From assembly GCF_900112005.1 (NCBI RefSeq), contig NZ_FOKK01000013.1, positions 58,111-122,110 of the forward strand: 64,000 bases of DNA, given 5' to 3'. This DNA is from Algoriphagus aquimarinus (GTDB taxonomy: Bacteria > Bacteroidota > Bacteroidia > Cytophagales > Cyclobacteriaceae). Position 1 is the stretch's first letter. Each line of letters begins with the position of its first letter. The notes under the pieces were generated by a model that worked only from the letters and a program-made list of their open reading frames with translations, did not search any database and was not told the DNA's origin. This document shows positions 18,361 through 26,956 of this stretch, piece by piece. A program made the translations under genes and the position numbers.

Positions 18361-19116
18361 ATGAAAAAAATAATCTTCCTATACCTTGTGCTGTCAGCGG
18401 GCTTCGCTAATGGGCAAGATATCTTTCAGAAAAATCTATACTCTGCAGACAAAGTGATGGATAGACGAAAGGAGCTTAAACTTACCGAAGCTCAAGTAAA
18501 AAAAATAGTTACTATACACAGCGAAAACGCAGGAAAATTCAGCATCATGAAGTGGGCTCTGGATGATGCTACAGAAAAGCTAAAATTTCTTTTGGATGAA
18601 TCTAAAATAAATGAGACGATTATTCAAAAGCAGATGGATGAGGTACTGGCGCTGGAAAACTCATTGAAAAAGCAACAGCTTAGCACTATCGTATCTATCA
18701 AGAATGAACTTAGTCCAGAGCAACAAGAAATTTTGCAGACCCCAAGCGTACTCACAGTAAATGGCGTTAGCGTGACTGGTTATGGCATGAATTCACTAAA
18801 CACCACAAAACCAGTATTAGGCTATCCATCAACAAAAGTTAGAGTGGGAATACCAAATAGGGTAGCTACTCAATCCATATCTTCTTCAAGCCCAAAAGTA
18901 TCAGTGCAAGTGGCTGGCACGAGTGCATCAGCACAGCCTCTATATTACCTGGACACCAAAGATGGCATGAAACAAATAACGGATCTTAATGCGATAGACT
19001 CTGATAATATCGAAAGTATCAATGTCCTAAAAGATAAAGCCGCTGTGAATGCTTTCGGTGAAAATGCCAAAAATGGAGTGATCGTTATCAAGCTTAAGGA
19101 TGGTACTAAAAAGTAA
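18361..19116 (+). CDS. Exported LTxxQ-type protein with C-terminal TonB-plug-like segment
   Basis: I use ATG 18361; the frame also opens with a TTG two codons earlier. The 251-residue protein has a signal peptide (1-18) and then a helical region carrying LTEAQ at 41-45 and a later ELSPEQQEIL, the two-repeat pattern of CpxP/Spy periplasmic chaperones. After a Ser/Val-rich linker, the last 60 residues (PLYYLDTKDG...IESINVLKDKAAVNAFGENAKNGVIVIKLK) copy the plug motif of SusC/RagA TonB receptors. There is no barrel. The operon with the ECF sigma suggests an envelope sensor or chaperone; its mechanism is not known to me. Confidence 0.85.
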   Translation: MKKIIFLYLVLSAGFANGQDIFQKNLYSADKVMDRRKELKLTEAQVKKIVTIHSENAGKFSIMKWALDDATEKLKFLLDESKINETIIQKQMDEVLALENSLKKQQLSTIVSIKNELSPEQQEILQTPSVLTVNGVSVTGYGMNSLNTTKPVLGYPSTKVRVGIPNRVATQSISSSSPKVSVQVAGTSASAQPLYYLDTKDGMKQITDLNAIDSDNIESINVLKDKAAVNAFGENAKNGVIVIKLKDGTKK

Positions 19117-19136
19117 TTTTGATTATTGGTTTATAT

Positions 19137-19168
19137 AAAAAAGGAGTCCGGTTTTCGGACTCCTTTTT
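19137..19168 (+). terminator. Rho-independent terminator after the ECF operon
   Basis: A 10-bp perfect stem, AAGGAGTCCG (19141-19150) with CGGACTCCTT (19156-19165), has a GTTTT loop and T run. Flanking A bases extend the pairing. Confidence 0.9.
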
Positions 19169-19224
19169 TTCGTTTTTTACCGACAAAAGCAAAAAGAAAT
19201 TAATTTAGTTGAGCTGGATTGTAT

Positions 19225-20907
19225 CTAGTCCAAAAACCTCCAACTCGTTTTGTGATCTTTCTTCAATGGTTGACCCGTGACTTTAGCGCGAAGGATTTCT
19301 ATCGGCATTGCGTTTTGGCTCATAATCAGATCATGGTATTCTTTCTCTGTCATCTTACCTGAATCTACCATTTCCTCACGCATCGCATAGATTTCCAATG
19401 CGCCAATCATATAAGCAATCTGATACAATGGCCCGTAGCTTCCTTCAAAAGACCGGCGAACTTCCGCTTCAGCATTTGCACGCTCATGACCAACCTTGTC
19501 TACTAGCAAGTCTATGGATTCCTGTGGAGTCATATTTTCCAGATGATAGCTCAGTGAAAAAATGATCCGAGCACAGCGATGCATTCTCCAGAAAAGCATT
19601 CCTACCTTATCCTTAGCATCTCTTGGGAAGCCTTTGTCCCAAAGAACAAATTCCCAATATAACGCCCAGCCTTCAGTCCAAAACGGTGTTCCAAACATAC
19701 GGCGATGAGTCATATTCCGCTGGTTCATAAACTGCTGCAAATGATGCCCTGGAATCAACTCATGCTGCACAGTAGCTCTGGAGAAATGCGGATTATTCCC
19801 ACGCATACTCATCATTTTATCCTCATGGCTCATCTCAGAAGTAGGGTAAGCAATCTGAATTACTTCTCCTCCCAGAAAGAAAGGGCTAACTCGTTGGCGC
19901 TCGGCTGAGATCATGATCGTTCTCCAGGATTCCTTTGCCAAAGGCGGTACCGTAATCAAGTCATTGTCCTCCACGTAGGCAGTAGCCTCCTCAGCCAAAC
20001 GGATTACTTCTGCAGGCCATTCTCCAGCTGGCAAATAAGTTTCCTTCACCATTTCCAGCGCAGCTTTCCAATCATCACCAAAACCTAATTCATTCGATGC
20101 TTTAAGCATTTCTCTCTCACACCAAGCAAATTGCTTTTCAGCTTCAGCAATCAATTCCTCAGGACTATAAGCAATCATCTCAAATGCCAGTTGCTTTTCT
20201 AAAGCAGCTCTTCCAATCGGCCTACCTATAATTCCACTTCCATCGTCTTTCACAGAATTGGTATAATGCTCACGAAGTCCTTTTGCATAGGATTTCATAC
20301 TCGCATCGAGTTTCTTCCAGGGCTCTGGCATCCACCAAGTAAACATCGGGTCATAGTCAAAATAATAACTATAGGCTTCACCCGTCGTTCTACTCATAGC
20401 TTCTACTGCACTCGCCGCTAGATCCGCTTTCTGCCAGCTCGTATATTTTGGGGTTGAAGCAAGATTTTTCAATTGTAAGTCAACTTGCTTTGCTACCTCA
20501 TTCCAAGTGGCAGCGAGTTGTTGAGGCTCTGGTTTCACAGCTCTGCGCCTTCCCTGATAAAACTCTTCAAGTGGCTTAGCAAAAACCAAAACTCCTGCGA
20601 CCTCATCGAAAGAAGTTTTTTCTATCGCCAGCTCAGCCAATTCTTTCTCCAGATAATTTCGGAAAAGCACATAATCGATTTTCCCATCTTCAGACAAAGA
20701 GCCGTAATTCAACTTTCCGAGATTGGTCAGATATTCCTGATTGAAGTGTTGTATTCTGGAAAAATACTCCTTAGAAAATGCGTTGGAATACAGCCTCCTT
20801 AAGGTGCCATAATCGGCCTGATAGGTTTGGATAGTTTGTACCAATTCGGTTGAAAATCCCAAAGTGGAGAATAAGCACAAAATCAGAATTAAATAAACTT
20901 TTTTCAT
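19225..20907 (-). CDS. DUF885 family putative metallopeptidase, exported
   Basis: I choose the ATG at 20907, which begins a signal peptide (MKKVYLILILCLFSTLGFS). An in-frame ATG 30 codons upstream would add a basic, non-signal stretch. The mature protein is about 540 residues. The family motif HELIPGHHLQ lies at 382-391 and supplies the HExxxGHH residues thought to bind zinc. EGWALYWEFVLWD further on is the conserved second block. DUF885 proteins are usually predicted periplasmic peptidases or carboxypeptidases; the substrate is unknown. It is monocistronic and convergent with the ECF operon. Confidence 0.85.
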   Translation of the reverse strand: MKKVYLILILCLFSTLGFSTELVQTIQTYQADYGTLRRLYSNAFSKEYFSRIQHFNQEYLTNLGKLNYGSLSEDGKIDYVLFRNYLEKELAELAIEKTSFDEVAGVLVFAKPLEEFYQGRRRAVKPEPQQLAATWNEVAKQVDLQLKNLASTPKYTSWQKADLAASAVEAMSRTTGEAYSYYFDYDPMFTWWMPEPWKKLDASMKSYAKGLREHYTNSVKDDGSGIIGRPIGRAALEKQLAFEMIAYSPEELIAEAEKQFAWCEREMLKASNELGFGDDWKAALEMVKETYLPAGEWPAEVIRLAEEATAYVEDNDLITVPPLAKESWRTIMISAERQRVSPFFLGGEVIQIAYPTSEMSHEDKMMSMRGNNPHFSRATVQHELIPGHHLQQFMNQRNMTHRRMFGTPFWTEGWALYWEFVLWDKGFPRDAKDKVGMLFWRMHRCARIIFSLSYHLENMTPQESIDLLVDKVGHERANAEAEVRRSFEGSYGPLYQIAYMIGALEIYAMREEMVDSGKMTEKEYHDLIMSQNAMPIEILRAKVTGQPLKKDHKTSWRFLD

Positions 20908-21311
20908 GTGTTTATATTTTCTTTTAAAGTCCACATGGAATCTCACATGGTTAATAATCATCCTAGTGTTTGACGTTTTCGGCATGTTCGATTTCATAAG
21001 ACTAAGGAAAAGTGGAGCGTTAAATTAAATCTTTTGTGGCTAAATCCTCGAAATAGCCATCTCATAATTCTGAGTCAAAGTAATTCTTTGATCAGCGGTA
21101 AAATTGATTTTTGAGAAATTACCCAACCATTTTGTAATCAATTACTTATATTGAACCTGATCAAAACCTGTGCTTTTTCAGAATTGAACCAAACAGCAAT
21201 TTCTGAAAATCTTAGGCTTATGATCTAAGATTTAATTTTTACTCGTTGCTCCTTCTGTGCACGGCGATTTTTTGGCCTGAGAAGGTGCGATTCCACCAAA
21301 ACATCATCACT
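20908..21311. other. Gene-free spacer with an inverted repeat
   Basis: This AT-rich 404-base spacer separates two divergent genes. The one clear structure is a perfect 9-bp inverted repeat, AAATCTTAG at 21207-21215 and CTAAGATTT at 21225-21233, with a 9-base loop. It is followed by AATTTTT, 70 bases before the ABC ATPase start. No convincing small ORF or TAnnTTTG element was found. Confidence 0.6.
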
Positions 21312-22199
21312 ATGGAATTAAAGATTAGTAATCTATCAAAGACCTATCCGAACGGAGTTAGAGCTTTGAATGATGTGTCACTGAGTGTTCCTCAAGGAAT
21401 GTTCGGCTTGCTCGGACCAAACGGAGCCGGCAAATCCACCCTTATGCGTACCATCGCAACACTACAAGATGTCGACAGCGGAAGTATTATGCTTGATGAC
21501 ATTAATGTCCTAGAAGACAAGCAAACTGTAAGAGAACGGCTTGGTTATTTGCCTCAGGATTTTGGTTTATATCCTCGAATCAACGCAGAAGTGATGCTGG
21601 ATCACATTGCGCAGATGAAAGGAATAGGCAAGAAATCTGAGAGAAAGGTCTTAGTAGAGAGCTTGCTACACAAAGTAAATCTCTTCAAAGACCGTAAAAA
21701 AGGGCTTGGTACTTTTTCAGGAGGAATGCGCCAGCGTTTTGGAATTGCTCAGGCTCTAGTAGGCAGTCCTTCGCTTATCATTGTGGACGAACCTACTGCT
21801 GGACTTGACCCTTCTGAGAGAAACAGATTCTACAATTTGCTCTCGGAAATAGGAGAAAATACCATTGTGATTCTATCTACACATATCGTAGAAGATGTCA
21901 ATACGCTCTGCTCCAACATGGCCATCATCTGCCAAGGCGAAGTACTGATGCAATGCAAACCAAAGGAGGGAATCGCTACGGTACAGGGAAAAATCTACAA
22001 AAAAGCCATCAACAAAGACGAACTCGAAAGTTATAGAAATGACTACCAAGTGATCTCTACCAAACTTATAGAAGGACGGCTGAGCTTGCGAATTCAAGCT
22101 GATACTGATCCTGCAAATGGTTTTGAGGCAGTTCCCGCAGATCTGGAAGATGTGTACTTCAGTAATATTTCGAAGAAAGTAGACCCTATTACGATCTAA
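21312..22199 (+). CDS. ABC transporter ATP-binding protein
   Basis: ATG 21312 gives a 296-residue ATPase starting MELKISNLSKTYPNGVRAL; the longer frame from 21246 adds an unlikely hydrophobic leader. Walker A is GPNGAGKS (35-42), the signature is FSGGMRQ (135-141), and Walker B is LIIVDE (155-160), followed by the D-loop. The subfamily is the CcmA/multidrug ABC-2 type. The next gene starts 10 bases later and encodes the membrane part fused to an M1 peptidase, so the pair forms one transporter. Confidence 0.95.
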   Translation: MELKISNLSKTYPNGVRALNDVSLSVPQGMFGLLGPNGAGKSTLMRTIATLQDVDSGSIMLDDINVLEDKQTVRERLGYLPQDFGLYPRINAEVMLDHIAQMKGIGKKSERKVLVESLLHKVNLFKDRKKGLGTFSGGMRQRFGIAQALVGSPSLIIVDEPTAGLDPSERNRFYNLLSEIGENTIVILSTHIVEDVNTLCSNMAIICQGEVLMQCKPKEGIATVQGKIYKKAINKDELESYRNDYQVISTKLIEGRLSLRIQADTDPANGFEAVPADLEDVYFSNISKKVDPITI

Positions 22200-22209
22200 G
22201 GTTTCTGAT

Positions 22210-25200
22210 ATGTTTTTAGACATCTTCATTTTTGAACTGAGATACCGGTTTAGTCGACCGGCTACTTATATCTACTTTGGACTATTGCTGGTCGTAGCTA
22301 TGCTACTGATCGGGTTCGGAAATACTCCTGCTTCCGAAAAAGTTTTTCACAATGCCCCCATAGTCATCGCTAACCTACAGCTTTTGATTTCTCTGTTTGG
22401 GATCTTGATAGCCTCTGCGGTCATGGGAGTTCCCCTTTACCGAGACCTAGAGCACAAAACAGGGACATTTTTATTCAGTTATCCCATTTCCAAATTCGCC
22501 TATTTCATGGGTAGATTTTGGGGCTCCTTTGTCACCTTACTATTTATCTCTTTGGGGAGTTTGTTTGGGATCTTCCTGGGAAGTTTACTCGGCCCTACTT
22601 TCGGCACTGATGCTTTACGCTACGGACCCAATGAACTGATGAACTATCTTCAGCCTTGGCTGACATTGACGCTCCCGAACTTATGGTTTGCAGCAACACT
22701 ATTCTTTGCGCTAATCGTTTTCACGAGAAATATCAAATCGATTTACTCGGGCGGAATTGTTGTATTCATTGCCTATTTACTGGCTAATTTCCTGGCAAGA
22801 GATATAGAAAACAAAGATCTCGTACAGCTCCTAGACCCTTTTGGGCTGAATACTTTCGATTACCAAACTCGTTATTTGACGCCATTTGAGCAGAATAATT
22901 TCATTCTGCCATTGGCTGGAAATCTGCTTCTCAACAGACTATTATGGTCAGGTATAGGTCTGGCCTTATTTCTTGCAGCTTATTTTAGATTCAGCTTTAG
23001 CTATTTCTTCAAAACTGTCCAGAAAAAATCTAAAAAAGAGGTAGAGAAGACCTTTGTACCAAACCTTTCTCAGGTAATTTCCAAAGCAAGTTTTGCAGGA
23101 AATTACCAGTGGAATAGCTTCCTCACGCTCACGAAGATTGAAGTGCAAAATATTATCAAAGACGTGTACTTCAGGTCTATTCTATTAGGCGGAATGGTCT
23201 TTTTGATACTGGATTTTTGGATCGGAAACACACTGTACAGTGTCCCGAACTTTCCTTCCACCGCCTTTCTGATGGAGTACAAGACCTTTGATTACAATCT
23301 CTTTGTCTTCATCATCATCGTGTTTTTCACAGGAGAAACACTCCACAGAGATAAGGCTTCGGGGTATTCAGTCATCAATGATACTTTCCCCGTGAAAGAC
23401 GGAACTGTGATCGCCTCCAAGTTTTCAGGGATGGCGTTTGTTTGTCTACTCTTGACTACCCTTCCAATTATTGTTGGCATCATCATACAGACACTGAAAG
23501 GCTATTTTGACTATAATCTTGGGATTTATTTGGTAGATAGCTACCTCATTTCTCTTCCTGATTACCTACAAATGGTCATGCTGGTATTTGCCGTGCATCT
23601 TGTCGTAAACAACAAATTCGCAGGACATGCCGCAGCGATTGGAGTTTGGATGTTAATTATCATTCTGCGGGATTTTGCCAATTATGATTTCAATCTTTTC
23701 TTTTTCTCCTATAAGCCGGGATATCGATGGAGCGACATGAATGGATTGGGCCATTTCGGAGAGCCACTATTCTGGTTCAATCTGTATTGGACCGCTTTTG
23801 GAATCTTCCTGATCTTATTCTTCAGTATTTTCTTCAGCCGTGGCACGGAGAATTCAGTGAAAAGCAGATTCAGAACAGCAGGTAAAAAACTAGGCAAAAA
23901 GACCGCACTAGTTTCTTATGCATTTCTGCTGGTAGCAATTGTAACGGGAGCATATATCTACAATTCTACCGTATATGTCAATTCCTATCAGACTTCCAAG
24001 GAAGGAGAACTGAGACAGGTAGCCTATGAGAAGCAACTGAAACAGTATGAATTTTTGCCTCAGCCAAAAGTCACCAAAGTCAATCTCAAAGCTGATCTTT
24101 ACCCACTGGAAAGAGATGCCTACTTCGAAGCCCAAGTAGAGTTGGTAAATAAGACTGATGTACCAATAGACTCCATTCACTTTAATAGCACGGGTTTGAC
24201 ATCCTTTGAAGTTTTGTATAGGGATTCAGAATTACCTTATCGATTCCCACTAGTATATGAGCCCGCCAAGTTTCAGATTTTTGGCAAAAAAGAAAATAGG
24301 GAATGGTACAAGATCACTGCACTTCCCAGAACGATGATGCCTGGTGATACGCTGGAGTTAGTCATCAAAAGCAAAATGATCAACGATGATTTCCCAAATT
24401 CAGGTTTCGGTAGGGAGTTGGTTTACAACGGCACATTCCTAGCTGGAGGCATGCCTGAAATAGGTTATTCATCAGGAAATGAAATGGATAGTGATGAAAA
24501 ACGAAGAGAATATGAGCTCCCAGAAAAGCCGGAAGACCTGCCTCCACATGATGATCCTTATGGACGAAGAACCCTCTTATTCTCAGATGAAGCTGATTTT
24601 ATCCAATTTGAAGCCACTGTAAGTACCATCCCAAGTCAAATTGCTGTGGCACCAGGATATCTTCAAAAAGAGTGGATTGAAGACGATCGACGGTATTTCC
24701 ACTACGTACAGGATACTCCGATTCAGGCATTTTTCTCTGTGCTTTCTGCCGAATATGAAATCCTAAAGGACAAAGCCTCTTTGCCTAATGGGCAGGAAAT
24801 TGATATAGAGATCTATTATCAAAAAGGCCATGAATACAACCTAGATCGCTTTGTACAATCCTATAAAGATGGACTCATATACTATTCAGAGACCTTTGGT
24901 CCTTTTCAGTACAAACAAATGAGAATCTTGGAATTTCCACGCTATGCAGGTTTTGCTCAGTCATTTCCGAATACCGTTCCCTTTAGCGAGGACTTTGGTT
25001 GGGTAGCTGATTTCTCCGATCCAAATAGCTTTGACTATGTGTATTATGTAACGGCTCACGAGCTTGCGCATCAGTGGTGGGGCCATCAGATTACACCAAA
25101 TTATACGCGTGGATCCAATTTGATCTCAGAAGCTTTGGCGGAATATTCAGCCTTGGTTCTTACGGAAAGAAAATACGGTAAAGAGAATATGAAGCGCTTC

Positions 25201-25854
25201 CTGAAAGATGAACTTGACGGATATCTACGAGGAAGATCCAGTGAGAGTAAAAAAGAAAATCTCTTCATCAACACCAATCGCTCCTACCAATGGTACCAAA
25301 AGGGAAGCTTGATTTTATACGGGTTGAGGGATTTGATTGGAGCAGAAGCGATAGATAGCGCCCTGTATAATTTCAATGCTGAGTTTGGCTTGAAGCTTAC
25401 GCCACCATTTCCTGGAAGTACTGACTTATATCGGCATTTGGATGCTCATACACCTGATAGTTTAAAATACTACTTGGATGATACGTGGAACAAAATCACA
25501 CTTTATGACAATAAAGTAGAGGAAGCTACCGCCACCAAAATCTCTGAAGGCGAATATGATGTGACTCTCAAATTAAAGTCACAGAAGCTTTATGCCGATT
25601 CGGCTGGACAAGAATCTGATGCCAAATACGAAGGAGATTACATAGATATTGGAGTCTTCGCAGCAGATGATCAAGATGAAAATGGAAAAGATCGGGTGAA
25701 CCCATTATATGTTCAGAAATACAAAATTTCGCCTGGCGAAACGACTCTGACCATACGGGTGAAAGGCGAGCCGTCCAAAGCAGGCATCGATCCTTACAAT
25801 AAACTCATTGATCGAATTCCAGACGATAACACTACGAGCGTAGAGGTCAAGTAA
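22210..25854 (+). CDS. ABC-2 permease fused to M1 family aminopeptidase
   Basis: In this 1214-residue protein, the first ~600 residues contain two sets of hydrophobic helices like paired ABC-2 permeases. The rest is a gluzincin M1-type domain. The zinc motif is HELAH (His950, Glu951, His954) in HELAHQWWGHQ, with the third ligand probably Glu974 in LISEALAEY. Upstream, QMRILEFPRYAGFAQSFPNTVPF stands where M1 enzymes have the GAMEN exopeptidase motif, so substrate choice may differ. The topology puts the peptidase after the last helix. Such fusions are known in Bacteroidetes, but their physiological role is not, to my knowledge, established. Confidence 0.9.
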   Translation: MFLDIFIFELRYRFSRPATYIYFGLLLVVAMLLIGFGNTPASEKVFHNAPIVIANLQLLISLFGILIASAVMGVPLYRDLEHKTGTFLFSYPISKFAYFMGRFWGSFVTLLFISLGSLFGIFLGSLLGPTFGTDALRYGPNELMNYLQPWLTLTLPNLWFAATLFFALIVFTRNIKSIYSGGIVVFIAYLLANFLARDIENKDLVQLLDPFGLNTFDYQTRYLTPFEQNNFILPLAGNLLLNRLLWSGIGLALFLAAYFRFSFSYFFKTVQKKSKKEVEKTFVPNLSQVISKASFAGNYQWNSFLTLTKIEVQNIIKDVYFRSILLGGMVFLILDFWIGNTLYSVPNFPSTAFLMEYKTFDYNLFVFIIIVFFTGETLHRDKASGYSVINDTFPVKDGTVIASKFSGMAFVCLLLTTLPIIVGIIIQTLKGYFDYNLGIYLVDSYLISLPDYLQMVMLVFAVHLVVNNKFAGHAAAIGVWMLIIILRDFANYDFNLFFFSYKPGYRWSDMNGLGHFGEPLFWFNLYWTAFGIFLILFFSIFFSRGTENSVKSRFRTAGKKLGKKTALVSYAFLLVAIVTGAYIYNSTVYVNSYQTSKEGELRQVAYEKQLKQYEFLPQPKVTKVNLKADLYPLERDAYFEAQVELVNKTDVPIDSIHFNSTGLTSFEVLYRDSELPYRFPLVYEPAKFQIFGKKENREWYKITALPRTMMPGDTLELVIKSKMINDDFPNSGFGRELVYNGTFLAGGMPEIGYSSGNEMDSDEKRREYELPEKPEDLPPHDDPYGRRTLLFSDEADFIQFEATVSTIPSQIAVAPGYLQKEWIEDDRRYFHYVQDTPIQAFFSVLSAEYEILKDKASLPNGQEIDIEIYYQKGHEYNLDRFVQSYKDGLIYYSETFGPFQYKQMRILEFPRYAGFAQSFPNTVPFSEDFGWVADFSDPNSFDYVYYVTAHELAHQWWGHQITPNYTRGSNLISEALAEYSALVLTERKYGKENMKRFLKDELDGYLRGRSSESKKENLFINTNRSYQWYQKGSLILYGLRDLIGAEAIDSALYNFNAEFGLKLTPPFPGSTDLYRHLDAHTPDSLKYYLDDTWNKITLYDNKVEEATATKISEGEYDVTLKLKSQKLYADSAGQESDAKYEGDYIDIGVFAADDQDENGKDRVNPLYVQKYKISPGETTLTIRVKGEPSKAGIDPYNKLIDRIPDDNTTSVEVK

Positions 25855-25857
25855 AAC

Positions 25858-25892
25858 AAAAAAGGTCGTTTCAAGTTGAAACGACCTTTTTT
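25858..25892. terminator. Bidirectional terminator between the fusion gene and a small membrane protein gene
   Basis: GGTCGTTTC (25864-25872) pairs with GAAACGACC (25878-25886). A-rich and T-rich flanks on the two sides serve both converging genes. Confidence 0.88.
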
Positions 25893-25893
25893 A

Positions 25894-26103
25894 CTATTTC
25901 CTCTTTCGAAGTAGTGCTACAAGTATCAAAACAAATATAGCTCCACCTACTACCCAAGCCCATGGCTGTTGGTACCATTCTTCTTTACCGATATTGACAT
26001 CGATGTCTAATCCGCCGTCTTGTGCAAATGCCGCGACCGAAAAGAACATAGTCATTAGAAATAAAAATAGACTCTGTGAATACTTTTTCAGTTGATTTTT
26101 CAT
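25894..26103 (-). CDS. Small exported single-pass membrane protein
   Basis: The 69-residue protein has an N-terminal signal (ending SVAAFAQDGG), a short acidic linker (LDIDVNIGKEEWYQQ) and a C-terminal helix (about 48-65: WAWVVGGAIFVLILVALL) closed by RKRK. It would expose only about 20 residues in the periplasm. It follows the barrel protein gene by 13 bases, so the two share a transcript. No function recognised. Confidence 0.75.
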   Translation of the reverse strand: MKNQLKKYSQSLFLFLMTMFFSVAAFAQDGGLDIDVNIGKEEWYQQPWAWVVGGAIFVLILVALLRKRK

Positions 26104-26116
26104 GGTTATTTAGTGT

Positions 26117-26650
26117 TTATTTGAATCTAATATTATAAGTCGCCGCTACACCAATAGTCTGAATATCAGCAGCAGGATCTGAAGTAAATACTTGATTATA
26201 AAAAGCGAAAATATTCCAATCATAATTATGATAACCTACTTGCGGACGGATATAAAAACCACCGTCACTGATTACATCACCCGTTAAAAATGTGTAACCC
26301 ACGTCTGTTCCCACAAAGAATCCTGAAGGCTCAGGATAATACCTAAGCATTAAACCTAAAGGTATCGCTCCGAAATTCTCTGCTCCAACTACATCATTTT
26401 TAGCAAAATACTGCGTATAACCAGATACTACACCAAGCCCAAAATTGTCGGTACGCATAAATTGTCCAGCTACATCCAGACCGAAAGCAAAAGATGAATA
26501 ATTCCCAATATCTCCCACTGGAGCTCCTAAATTAATCCCCAGTTTAAGCCAGGAATTATCTTCATTGATATCTTCAATGTCTCGTGTTGTCTGGGCGTAA
26601 GTAGCAAATCCAACAACCATTAGCGTAAGTGATAAAATTAGTTTTTTCAT
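26117..26650 (-). CDS. Small outer-membrane beta-barrel protein
   Basis: The 177-residue protein has a signal peptide (1-19, ending ATYAQ) followed by alternating strands. Examples are WLKLGINLGAPVGDI, SFAFGLDVAGQFM, FGLGVVSGYTQYF, PLGLMLRYYPEPSGFFVGTDVGYTFL and IQTIGVAATYNIRFK, ending in the aromatic residue usual for outer membrane barrels. It is probably an eight-strand barrel. Function unknown. It is followed by the one-helix protein gene. Confidence 0.8.
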   Translation of the reverse strand: MKKLILSLTLMVVGFATYAQTTRDIEDINEDNSWLKLGINLGAPVGDIGNYSSFAFGLDVAGQFMRTDNFGLGVVSGYTQYFAKNDVVGAENFGAIPLGLMLRYYPEPSGFFVGTDVGYTFLTGDVISDGGFYIRPQVGYHNYDWNIFAFYNQVFTSDPAADIQTIGVAATYNIRFK

Positions 26651-26956
26651 GTTTGGTTTGTTTTTCTTCTCTTATAGCCAAACCGAGTGCCATGAGCTAA
26701 AAACACTGATCCTTATCACTTCAAAAAGTAGCTGAATGGCTTCTATAGAGCTATTTAACAGTTTTTCACAAACCTCCAAAAACTGAACAATACTAATATT
26801 ACGACATATCCCATCGCCCTATTTCGGGTAATTATCTCCTCAATTATTGGGGAAAATGTGTGATAATAGGTTCAAACTGCCTCTTTCTTCGGAATCTTAG
26901 AACAATTGGTTAAACGAATCGACTTTCATCCTTATCATAAGCTAGAATGAAGTCTA
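26651..26956. other. Gene-free spacer
   Basis: These 306 AT-rich bases lie between the dnaE2-like gene's 3' end and the barrel gene's start. It should hold the barrel promoter, but I see no clear -10 consensus, strong hairpin or small ORF. Confidence 0.6.
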
